DNA from: Palsa-513 sp050010595 | GTDB lineage: Bacteria > Actinomycetota > Thermoleophilia > Solirubrobacterales > Solirubrobacteraceae | Length of the DNA: 64,000 bases | Direction of reading: 5' to 3' | NCBI GenBank assembly: GCA_050010595.1 | Contig: JBEKKS010000005.1 | Coordinates: 62,001 to 126,000, forward strand | In this document: positions 27,171-34,757 of the stretch, piece by piece | Layout of the letters: every line of letters starts with the position of its first letter | Position numbering within the stretch: position 1 is the stretch's first letter | The notes under the pieces: model-generated | Database searches by the model: none | Told to the model about the DNA's origin: nothing | The model's input: only the letters and a program-made list of their open reading frames with translations | Program-made: the position numbers and the translations under genes

Positions 27171-27372
27171 GCGGCGAACGATGGGAGTAGCCGTTGCGCA
27201 AACCCGGCGGGATCGCCGCGCCTCCAGCCGGGACTCGTAGCTTCACCGCCGCTCTAGATCGTCGATCGATCAGGTCACGCCGGGCATGACTGATCATGCC
27301 GAGGTCTGCGAAAGACGCTCCGAGCCCGCTCCTCAGCCGACCGAGGCGGCTGATTAGCGAGCTCTTGTCCAG

Positions 27373-27445
27373 TGGAGCTAGGGGGACTCGAACCCCCGAC
27401 CTCCTGGGTGCGATCCAGGCGCTCTCCCAACTGAGCTATAGCCCC
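27373..27445 (-). tRNA. tRNA-Ala (CGC)
   Basis: Reading the minus strand gives a full cloverleaf of 73 bases. The acceptor stem GGGGCUA/UAGCUCC has the G3-U70 pair that marks alanine tRNAs. The anticodon stem CCUGG/CCAGG encloses AUCGCAC (anticodon CGC), and the T-arm is GGGGG-TTCGAGT-CCCCC. Discriminator A73; CCA is not encoded. Confidence 0.95.
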
Positions 27446-27543
27446 GCGGGGCGCCGATACTCGGCGCAGGCTCCGAGCAGTCTAGTTCAGCTGCCGCCAC
27501 GGTCGCAAAGCATCCGGTCTGGGGACGGCGTTACGCTGTCGCG

Positions 27544-27900
27544 ATGAGCGATCTCGACCAAGCAATTCGCGAGCACTTGGCGCTGAAGCGACTTCATGGC
27601 GCCGACCCGAGCGAAGTGGCGCGACAGGAGCAGGAGGTACTCGGCGAGTCCTCAAGGGAGGATTCAGCCGCTTTCGCCGTCCCATATTCGCCCGGGGGCC
27701 ATGCCGACTTCGAGGAGTTCATTCCCGCGGCAGCTGTGGAGGAGCCTCGTTCTCGCGAGGAGCTTGTACCCCCGACAAACGAATATGCCCGTGCGCGACT
27801 GCGCTCCTACCTCGACGGCGGCGAGGCGACGCAGGAGTACACGATCGATGACCGGACCGGCTGGTCGGCCGGTCCAGCTTGGCAGGGCGGCGCAGCCTAG
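27544..27900 (+). CDS. Conserved small hypothetical protein (MSDLDQAIREHL type)
   Basis: A 118-residue acidic soluble protein without membrane segments. The opening MSDLDQAIREHLALKRLHGADPSEV... (first 12 residues MSDLDQAIREHL) is one I associate with hypothetical proteins of Thermoleophilia genomes; I know no function. The middle is Pro/Glu rich, and the C-terminus has a YTIDDRTGWSAGPAW segment. It sits between two tRNA-Ala genes. Confidence 0.7.
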   Translation: MSDLDQAIREHLALKRLHGADPSEVARQEQEVLGESSREDSAAFAVPYSPGGHADFEEFIPAAAVEEPRSREELVPPTNEYARARLRSYLDGGEATQEYTIDDRTGWSAGPAWQGGAA

Positions 27901-27993
27901 CTGCGCCGCGTCCGGCTGACAGGGGCGCTGCCCCACCGAGTAGGCCGTTCGAGCGCTCGTCAGTGCGTCGCGGCTGATTAACATCTAACACGC

Positions 27994-28066
27994 GGGGCCA
28001 TAGCTCAGCTGGGAGAGCGCCTGCTTTGCAAGCAGGAGGTCGGCGGTTCGATCCCGCCTGGCTCCA
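27994..28066 (+). tRNA. tRNA-Ala (UGC), host site of the integrated element
   Basis: A 73-base cloverleaf. The acceptor stem GGGGCCA/UGGCUCC keeps G3-U70. The anticodon stem is CCUGC/GCAGG with loop UUUGCAA (anticodon UGC), and the T-stem GGCGG/CCGCC. No CCA is encoded. From the anticodon stem onward the gene is repeated, with four differences, beside the integrase 10.9 kb away, so its 3' half probably arrived with or was rebuilt by the element. Confidence 0.96.
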
Positions 28067-28068
28067 CT
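28023..28068 (+). repeat. Left attachment site (3' half of tRNA-Ala)
   Basis: This 46-base segment runs from the anticodon stem to two bases past the tRNA end. Its first 20 bases (GCTTTGCAAGCAGGAGGTCG) are identical to the copy at 38948, and the remaining 26 differ at four positions. The identical core covers the anticodon loop, a usual crossover point for tyrosine integrases. Confidence 0.9.
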
Positions 28069-28621
28069 AACAAAGAGCCTGTAAAATAGCCACTTTTGTA
28101 AGCGGCGCGGGAACATAAAGATCGAGATGTTCCCCAGCCGTGTTCCCCAGGTCCCAGCCGGCGTCCCCAGTGCCCAGGCGCTCGACGGGCCGTGTTCCAC
28201 GTTTCGTGTTCCCTGGACCGCGCGGCCAGGCTGTGGTGGCGACCCCGCCCGTGCGTGCTCCTGGGCGGGACCGGTAACGAGCGGCGATCTCCGCCGGCTC
28301 CTGCTAACTATCCAACTCAGTAGTCGGGCTCCGAAAGCACGGCGCCACTAGTAGTGGCTCAGTACGGGCTGGCCGCGGCGCCGAGCGCGAGGCGGAGCGA
28401 TGTCAGAGCAGCGCAGGTCGGGCGATGCGTGCCAATCACTGCTTGCTATCGCGAACTTATTCTGACCACTGAGGAATTTCCCCACGTTGGCGGGCGGCGC
28501 TTGTGGTAGTTTGGCCGCACGCTGTTTAGGCGCTGTTGGAGCCTGTTTGCTTGACGTGGCTCGCGGGTGCTGTCGTGGCGACCTTTTTTTGTTGTGTGCG
28601 TTGGTTGATTGGGAGGTTGCC
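28067..28621. other. Left end of the element: integrase arm-site repeats and promoter region, no gene
   Basis: Four TGTTCC hexamers occur in 85 bases (starting 28128, 28141, 28193 and 28207). The last lies in the 13-mer GTTTCGTGTTCCC, repeated exactly in inverse orientation at 38928-38940. These look like integrase arm sites. The right part must hold the promoter for the YVTN gene; a TTTTTTT run and the GGGAGG ribosome site precede its GTG. A minus-strand open frame here is antisense noise. Confidence 0.6.
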
Positions 28622-31600
28622 GTGTTGTCGCGCGAGGGACTGCGCAGTTCGTTGCATGGTCGGGGCGGCGCGGCGCGGCGTGGCCGGGGCGGGCGCGGTG
28701 TGGTGTGGCGCGCGACCAGGTTGCTGGTTGTGGTCGCGGTGGTGCTGGGCGTGTTTGCGGTTGCGGCTGCGGCTGCTGGTGGTGGCCCGGCGCTCCCGTG
28801 TGGCTCGTCGTCGGCGAGCGCCGGGGTGGTGTGCGCGCCGGAGGCGTTCGTCGCCAACCGGACCTCGAACTCGGTTACGGTGCTCAACTCCTCAACCGGC
28901 GCGGTGGTGACGACCCTGACGACAGGGTTCTCGCAGCCGTCCGCGGTGGCGGTCACGCCGGACGGCAAGACCGCCTACGTCACGAACCTGGGCGGCACCA
29001 CGGTGACGCCGATCACGGTCGCGACGAACACGCCGGGCAGTCCGATCACGGTCGGCAGCAACCCGTCCGCGGTGGCGGTCACGCCGGACGGCAAGACCGC
29101 CTACGTCACGAACCTGGGCGGCACCACGGTGACGCCGATCACGGTGGCCACCAACACGCCGGGCAGTCCGATCACGGTCGGCAGCAACCCGTCCGCGGTG
29201 GCGGTCACGCCGGACGGCAAGACCGCCTACGTCACGAACTCGGGCAGCGGCACGGTGACGCCAATCACGGTGGCCACCAACACGCCGGGCAGTCCGATCA
29301 CGGTCGGCAGCAACCCGTACGCGGTGGCGGTCACGCCGGACGGCAAGACCGCCTACGTCACGAACGAGGGCAGCGGCACGGTGACGCCGATCACGGTCGC
29401 GACGAACACGCCGGGCAGTCCGATCACGGTCGGCAGCGATCCGGAGGGGGTGGCGGTCACGCCGGACGGCAAGACCGCTTACGTCGCGAACCTAGGTGAC
29501 GGTACGGTGACGCCGATCACGGTCGCGACGAACACGGCGGGCAGTCCGATCACGGTCGGCAGCAACCCGTACGGGGTCGCGGTCGCGCCGGCGCCGCAGA
29601 CCGTGTACGTCACCAACTCAAGCTCGGGGACGGTGACGCCGATCGCCGTCGCGACGAACACGGCCGGCACCGCGATCGGCGGCTTCAGCGGCCCGCACGG
29701 GGTCGCGGTAACGCCGGACGGGCAGACCGTCTATGTCGTCAACAACGCGGGCTCGGTGCAGGCGGTCAACGTCGCGACGGGCGCCCTCGAGGGCGCCGCG
29801 ATCAACGTCGGCAGCGCTCCGCAAGGGATCGCGATCACGCCGGACGGGCAGACCGCCTACGTAGCCAACGGGAACTCGAACACGGTGACGCCGATCACGC
29901 TTGCGAGCAATCCGTCGCACGACACAGTGGGAACCGCGATCCCCGTCGGCAGCGAGCCGCGCGCGATCGCGATTACGCCGGACGGGCAGACCGCCTATGT
30001 CACCAACCAGGTCTCGGGCACGGTGACACCGATCACCGTCGCGACCAACAGTGCCGGCACCCCGATCACCGTTAGCGGCGGCGCCTTCGCGATCGCGATT
30101 ACGCCGAACGGACAGACCGCCTACGTCGCGGCCGGGACCTCGGTAACGCCCATCACGCTTGCGAGCAATCCGTCGGACGACACGGTAGGAACGGCGATCA
30201 CCGTCGGCAGCGGCGCGAACGCCGTGGCGATCACGCCGGACGGGAAGACCGCGTACGTCGACAACGACAGCCCGGGCACGGTGACACCGATCAACGTCGC
30301 GACGAACACGGCCGGCACGCCGATCACCCTCGGCGGCAGCACGGGATTCGCGCTGGCCGTGACGCCGGACGGGAACACCGCCTATACCACGATCAATGCC
30401 GACGCGGCGGTGCCGATCAACCTCGCCACGGGCGCCGTCGGCACGTCGGTCACCGTCGGCACCAACCCGTACGGGGTGGCGATCGTGGGTCCGTTGGAGA
30501 TTGGGAATGATTCGACGTTGCCGCAGCAAGCGGTGGGTACGCCTTATTCGCAGCAGTTGTGGTCGGTGGCGGGGACTTCGCCGTTTACCTATGAGGTGAC
30601 CAATGGGTCGTTGCCTGCGGGCTTGACTTTGTCGAGTTCGGGGTTGATCTCGGGGACGCCGACGCAGGTCGTGAATGCGAGCTTCACGGTCGCGGTGACG
30701 GATTCGAGCAGCGAGCGGCGGGTTGCGGTGAAGGCGTTCACGTTGAACGTGACGGACACGTTGACGGGGATTGGGTCGTTTCCGACGGGGATGGCTGTTG
30801 ATAACGCCTCAGATCAGGTTTGGGTTGCTGCGTCCGGTTCGAATCAGGTGACGACGATCAACGCGGCGACGAACGCGCCGACGGTCGGCTCGCCGCTGAG
30901 CGACCCGAGCTCGAGCCTCAACTTCCCGGCGAACCTTGTTTATGACCCTGCGAACACGACGTTGTTTGCGGCGAACTTCTTTGGTGGCGGTTTGACCGCG
31001 CTGCAGACGGCGGGCGGCAGTTCGCCGGCGAGTCCGATCACGCTTGCGGGGTGTGCGGAGCCGGCGGGTGAGACGTTGATCTCGGGGAGCGTGTATGTGG
31101 CGTGCGGGACGAGCGGCCAGATCTATGCGGTGAACGCGTCGAGCGGCGCGACGAGCGAGTCTGCGGCTCTTGGTAGTGGCGCGATCACGAGTGGTGTCGC
31201 TGATAGCGGTACGCCGGTCAGTGCTGGTAACCCGGATCTGGTGCTGGTCGCTGACGCGAGCGGCGCTTCGCTGCTTGACGCGGTGAACCCGACGACGCTC
31301 GCGCTCGACGGGACACCGGCTTCGTTGCCGGCCGGCGCGACCGCGGCGACTGTCGCGGTCTACCAGAGCGGGTCTAACAGCGTTGCGAATACTGCGTATG
31401 TCGCGGATCCGGGGACGAGCCAGGTCAGCATCGTCGATATCGAGAAGAACGCGGACGGCTCGTTCAAGGGGTTCGGAGCGCCTTCCACCGTGCCGGACGT
31501 GCCGGCGGGGTGCGTTCCTTATGGTGTTGCGGTTGGGCCTGAGAACAACACGCTGGTGGTGTCGTGCTCCGCGCTCGGTGAGGCGCTGGTCTATGACATC

Positions 31601-32059
31601 AGCGACATCGCTGGCGGGACACCGGACGCTCCGGTGCTGCTTGAGACGATCCCGGTCGGCAACACGCCCGACGAGGTCGCGATCGCTAACGGCGGCAATA
31701 CCGGCTTGGCGTTCATCTCAAACGAGGCGGATAACACGGTGTCGGTGATCGACCCGCCCGTGAAGAGCACGGCCGCGGTGATTCCGCTAGCGCCGTCAGC
31801 GCCGGGTTGGCCATCGAGCACGACACCCTCAGCCCCGGGCGCGGCATCCCCGACGCCAACCGCGACCACACCGGCCGTCGCGCCGGGCAAGACGAGCCCG
31901 CTCACGATCAAGAAGAAGGGCCACGTGAAACACAAGAAAACAAGGAAACACCGCAAGAAGCACAAGGCCGCTCGTGATCACACCTCGCTCGCACTGATCC
32001 GTGCGCAGGCTCGTGTTGACCCGCTGCTTGCCCCGGTCAACGGGCACACCGTCCGATGA
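28622..32059 (+). CDS. Secreted YVTN beta-propeller protein
   Basis: A 1145-residue exported protein. The GTG start has GGGAGG six bases before it; a basic region and a hydrophobic segment (LLVVVAVVLGVFAVAAAAA, about residues 31-49) act as signal or anchor. Then come about fourteen YVTN repeats, each VAVTPDGKTAYVTN followed by VTPITVATNT. After them is a putative-Ig domain (GTPYSQQLWSVAGTSPFTY), a second propeller-like half, and a Pro/Thr linker ending in a Lys/His-rich tail (HVKHKKTRKHRKKHK). The stop overlaps the lasso precursor ATG as ATGA. Surface adhesion or cell-wall binding is likely; a link to the peptide is inferred only from coupling. Confidence 0.85.
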   Translation: MLSREGLRSSLHGRGGAARRGRGGRGVVWRATRLLVVVAVVLGVFAVAAAAAGGGPALPCGSSSASAGVVCAPEAFVANRTSNSVTVLNSSTGAVVTTLTTGFSQPSAVAVTPDGKTAYVTNLGGTTVTPITVATNTPGSPITVGSNPSAVAVTPDGKTAYVTNLGGTTVTPITVATNTPGSPITVGSNPSAVAVTPDGKTAYVTNSGSGTVTPITVATNTPGSPITVGSNPYAVAVTPDGKTAYVTNEGSGTVTPITVATNTPGSPITVGSDPEGVAVTPDGKTAYVANLGDGTVTPITVATNTAGSPITVGSNPYGVAVAPAPQTVYVTNSSSGTVTPIAVATNTAGTAIGGFSGPHGVAVTPDGQTVYVVNNAGSVQAVNVATGALEGAAINVGSAPQGIAITPDGQTAYVANGNSNTVTPITLASNPSHDTVGTAIPVGSEPRAIAITPDGQTAYVTNQVSGTVTPITVATNSAGTPITVSGGAFAIAITPNGQTAYVAAGTSVTPITLASNPSDDTVGTAITVGSGANAVAITPDGKTAYVDNDSPGTVTPINVATNTAGTPITLGGSTGFALAVTPDGNTAYTTINADAAVPINLATGAVGTSVTVGTNPYGVAIVGPLEIGNDSTLPQQAVGTPYSQQLWSVAGTSPFTYEVTNGSLPAGLTLSSSGLISGTPTQVVNASFTVAVTDSSSERRVAVKAFTLNVTDTLTGIGSFPTGMAVDNASDQVWVAASGSNQVTTINAATNAPTVGSPLSDPSSSLNFPANLVYDPANTTLFAANFFGGGLTALQTAGGSSPASPITLAGCAEPAGETLISGSVYVACGTSGQIYAVNASSGATSESAALGSGAITSGVADSGTPVSAGNPDLVLVADASGASLLDAVNPTTLALDGTPASLPAGATAATVAVYQSGSNSVANTAYVADPGTSQVSIVDIEKNADGSFKGFGAPSTVPDVPAGCVPYGVAVGPENNTLVVSCSALGEALVYDISDIAGGTPDAPVLLETIPVGNTPDEVAIANGGNTGLAFISNEADNTVSVIDPPVKSTAAVIPLAPSAPGWPSSTTPSAPGAASPTPTATTPAVAPGKTSPLTIKKKGHVKHKKTRKHRKKHKAARDHTSLALIRAQARVDPLLAPVNGHTVR
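28937..29566 (+). repeat. Near-identical 126-base tandem repeats in the YVTN gene
   Basis: Units begin at 28937, 29063, 29189, 29315 and 29441, exactly 126 bases (42 codons) apart. The first three are almost base-for-base identical, including third codon positions. Later units of the gene keep the protein pattern but drift in DNA. This indicates recent duplication or gene conversion within the array. Confidence 0.9.
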
Positions 32060-32250
32060 GCGCCCCCGAGAAGAGCACCGGCCAGAACACGCCGCCTGCC
32101 GGTAGCGCTGGCCAGCGCGAGGGTGTTGGTGGGTATGAGCCGCCGGCGATCACCTTGCTGGGGACGCTCGCGGAGTTGACCGAAGGTCACAACGCCGGCA
32201 TCAACTCCGATCTCACGTTCCCCGCATCGGGCGTCGGCACGCGCTACTAG
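32056..32250 (+). CDS. Lasso peptide precursor
   Basis: A 64-residue protein with the layout of an actinobacterial lasso precursor. The leader has the recognition motif Y27-x2-P30-x-I-x3-G36 (YEPPAITLLGTLAELTE) and the near-invariant Thr42 at position -2. The predicted core is residues 44-64: Gly44 as ring amine, ring GHNAGINSD closed on Asp52 (9-residue macrolactam), and a 12-residue tail LTFPASGVGTRY. The ATG sits inside the stop of the YVTN gene, so it is translationally coupled to it, and a cyclase gene follows 26 bases later. The core resembles no lasso peptide I can name. Prediction from sequence only. Confidence 0.82.
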   Translation: MSAPEKSTGQNTPPAGSAGQREGVGGYEPPAITLLGTLAELTEGHNAGINSDLTFPASGVGTRY

Positions 32251-32276
32251 ACGACGAAGGTAGTTGTGAGCTCGTG

Positions 32277-33452
32277 ATGGCATGCTCGACGCCGATCACG
32301 GGCCGGGCGGCCGTCTTGAGCGCGGTAGAGCGAGCGACCGGTCGCGTGTTCGGCGCTGATGGCGAAGCCCTCGAGCTTTCGCGAGGAAGCGACCGGCCCC
32401 TGGGTCCGCGGGACGCGATCGAGCGCTCGGTCGCGCGTGCGCTCGAGCGCACACCATGCGCCGTCAGCTTCTCGGGCGGCCTTGATTCCTCGACCGTCCT
32501 TGCGGTTGCGGTGAAGGTCGCGCGAGCGCGCGGCCTGCCCGAGCCGGTGCCGGTCACGCTGCGCTTTCCTGGCGTCGCGGACGCGCGGGAAACGGACTGG
32601 CAGGAGCTCGTGATCGCACAGCTCGGCGTGAAGGACTGGGAGCGCGTCGAGCTGGCCGGCGAGATCGATCTTTTGGGCGAGCTGGCGTGCGCGGGGCTGC
32701 GCGAGCACGGGTTGCTGTGGCCGGCTAACGCGCACGCGCACGTGCCGGTGTTCGAGCGTGCGCGCGGCGGCAGCGTTCTCACCGGCTTGGATGGTGATGG
32801 CCTGTTTGGTGGCTGGCGCTGGCAGCGCGCCCAAGCCGTTCTCCAGCGCCAGACGTGGCCCCGCCCGCGTGACGTGCCGCGGGTCGCGCTCGCGCTCGCA
32901 CCGCCGTCTTGGCGGCGCACGCGAATGCGCTCAGCGCTCGCGCCCGACCTCGAGTGGATCACCGAGCCCGAGCGCGAGCCGATCATCCGGGCGGTGCTCG
33001 ACGACGCGGGCGCTACCCAGCCAAGGCGCTGGGCGGCGCGCGTTGCCTGGTACGCGCGCCGCCGCTACCTGAGCGTCGGTCTGCACAGCCTCGACCTGCT
33101 CGCCGCTGACCGCGAGGTCCAGATCACTCACCCGCTCGCCGACCGCGCGTTCCTCACAGCACTCGCACGCGACGGTGGACCTGCCGGCTACGGGACGCGT
33201 CGCCAGGCGATGAGCAGTCTGTTCTCAGACCTGCTGCCCCCGGCGCTCCTCGAGCGCACAACGAAAGCAGTGTTCGACCAGCCGCTCTGGGGCTCCAGCG
33301 CTCGCGCGTTCGCGGCGTCCTGGAACGGCGAAGGACTCGACCGCTCACTGATCGACGTCGACGCGCTGCGCGCGCACTGGCAGCTCGCGACACCAACGCT
33401 ATGGTCAGCGACCGTCCTGCAAGACGCCTGGCTCGCCGCTCAAGCCAGATAG
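32277..33452 (+). CDS. Lasso cyclase (asparagine-synthetase-like) without amidotransferase domain
   Basis: ATP-dependent enzyme expected to adenylate Asp52 of the precursor and close the lasso ring. The PP-loop is SGGLDSS at residues 66-72, and the second nucleotide/Mg block is GLDGDGLFGG at 170-179. The 391-residue product lacks the N-terminal glutamine amidotransferase domain of about 200 residues found in asparagine synthetase and usually, in degenerate form, in McjC-type cyclases; only about 60 residues precede the PP-loop and none start with Cys after Met. It directly follows the precursor gene. GTG three bases earlier is an alternative start. Confidence 0.8.
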   Translation: MACSTPITGRAAVLSAVERATGRVFGADGEALELSRGSDRPLGPRDAIERSVARALERTPCAVSFSGGLDSSTVLAVAVKVARARGLPEPVPVTLRFPGVADARETDWQELVIAQLGVKDWERVELAGEIDLLGELACAGLREHGLLWPANAHAHVPVFERARGGSVLTGLDGDGLFGGWRWQRAQAVLQRQTWPRPRDVPRVALALAPPSWRRTRMRSALAPDLEWITEPEREPIIRAVLDDAGATQPRRWAARVAWYARRRYLSVGLHSLDLLAADREVQITHPLADRAFLTALARDGGPAGYGTRRQAMSSLFSDLLPPALLERTTKAVFDQPLWGSSARAFAASWNGEGLDRSLIDVDALRAHWQLATPTLWSATVLQDAWLAAQAR

Positions 33453-34381
33453 TCGAGCAACAGATCAACGCCAGCGGGCAGGCCAGCCAGGCCGCGCGGA
33501 CGGGTCAGCGCGAGCATCGGGACACCGACCAGGCCAAGGATCACCGACGGATCCGCCGTGCTGCTCGGGACGCTGCGCTGCGCCGCCAACAGCCCGAAGC
33601 GCTCGCGCAAAGCAACCTCGCGCAACGACAATGCCTCGCCCCAGGCGAGCACGACGATCGCCCGGACCGCCACCGGCCCCACCACCGGGTCGAGATCAAC
33701 GCGCAACCGCTCGTTGCCACGGACCGCCACCGACCGTACAGCCGGCACATCGGGCCGCACATCGACGCATCGCGGCCCGACCAGCGCCCGCTCCGCCTCA
33801 AGCACCACCAGATCGTCGCTCAACACACCCACACCGCGCTCGCCAGCCAGAAACGCGAGCGTGCTGCTCTTACCCGCCTCGCCGGCCCCAAGCATCAACA
33901 CAGCACCATCGCCCACGACAAACGCGCCCGCGTGCAACGCCTCACGCCCCGACCACGCCCACACCAGCCCGGACGCCACAGCGAGATACGGATGCAACAA
34001 ATCCGCTGCCGACACCTTCCGAGGAAAAGTGAAGCGCGCCACGAGCTCACCACGATCGATCCGCAACCGCCCCCCATCCAACAACCGCAAACTCGCGAAA
34101 TCCTCACTCAACACATGCGGCGAATCGTCAACCCGACCGACCATCGAAACGACATCCAGCCGACCGGCAGCAGCCGACTGCGACACCAACCACCGCTCCG
34201 CGCCGTCAAGCCCGCCAACCCGCAGCCCATACGCCCCCAACCCAACACTCGGCTGCCCAGCGATCCCGACGCCAGCCGCCCCGCCACACCCATCAACACC
34301 GCCCACCACCCAAGCCATCATGACCGAAACCAACCACACCGACGGCGTCTGAGCCGCCGATGGCGGTACGGTGCGTTTCAC
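33440..34381 (-). CDS. HPr kinase-like protein of the lasso locus
   Basis: A 313-residue protein whose second half is the HPr kinase/phosphorylase ATPase fold: HAGAFVV from His150, P-loop GAGEAGKSS at 165-173, then SDDLVVLE at 188-195. Such HPrK-like genes recur in lasso clusters, where the paeninodin enzyme phosphorylates the C-terminal Ser of the precursor. Here the predicted core ends in Tyr, with Ser at 58 and Thr at 62, so the target would differ. GTG start chosen: AAGGAGG lies eight bases upstream. It converges with the cyclase gene and overlaps it by 13 bases, so it is not in the same transcript. Confidence 0.75.
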   Translation of the reverse strand: MKRTVPPSAAQTPSVWLVSVMMAWVVGGVDGCGGAAGVGIAGQPSVGLGAYGLRVGGLDGAERWLVSQSAAAGRLDVVSMVGRVDDSPHVLSEDFASLRLLDGGRLRIDRGELVARFTFPRKVSAADLLHPYLAVASGLVWAWSGREALHAGAFVVGDGAVLMLGAGEAGKSSTLAFLAGERGVGVLSDDLVVLEAERALVGPRCVDVRPDVPAVRSVAVRGNERLRVDLDPVVGPVAVRAIVVLAWGEALSLREVALRERFGLLAAQRSVPSSTADPSVILGLVGVPMLALTRPRGLAGLPAGVDLLLDYLA

Positions 34382-34757
34382 GGCGTAGGCCTCCTTCGTT
34401 GTCTTGCAGGACATGAGGGAACCTACGCCGTCAACTTGACAGCACCCGACGGCTATTTACAGCACTACTGGGACGCGACCCCGCGCCCCATCTCGTGACC
34501 ACTTTCGCGTGGTTGGGAGCGTCTGGATCGCCGCCGGTCGCTATTGCAACGGACAGTTTGCAGGAGCCCGTGGCGATGGCCACTCGCTACCGCTTGCGCC
34601 CACGCTGAGGACGCGCTGCTACGGAGACTGCGGGGCTCATAGAGCGGCCGTTCTCGATCGCCTCGCAGCTCCGTCGCTACGTCTTGCAGCCGGCCGGGGC
34701 CGAGCAGTCCCTCGCGTTTGAGGCCGTCACGGCTGGGCTCCCGGTCTGAGCCGGCGC
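34382..34757. other. Gap between the HPr-kinase-like gene and the secreted Cys-repeat gene
   Basis: No intact gene. The left part is the promoter region of the HPrK-like gene and contains the palindrome GTCAA-C-TTGAC at 34430-34440. On the plus strand, the segment just before 34745 translates as LIERPFSIASQLRRY then VLQPAGAEQSLAFEAVTAGL and a stop. It has some coding look but is closed by a stop upstream; it may be a gene scrap. Confidence 0.4.

Noticed and set aside
27985..28200. Minus-strand frame with GARRDRTADLLLAKQALSQLSYGP
   Set aside because: It is the antisense translation of the tRNA-Ala gene, a well-known spurious protein; similar ones lie over 27373-27445 and over the right att copy.
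28937..29566. CRISPR-like periodicity
   Set aside because: The 126-base units are coding repeats of a beta-propeller without spacers or repeat palindromes; no cas genes are present.
33401..34498. 365-codon plus-strand frame opposite the HPrK-like gene
   Set aside because: Gln/Arg/Pro/His-rich antisense of a P-loop gene, no motif.
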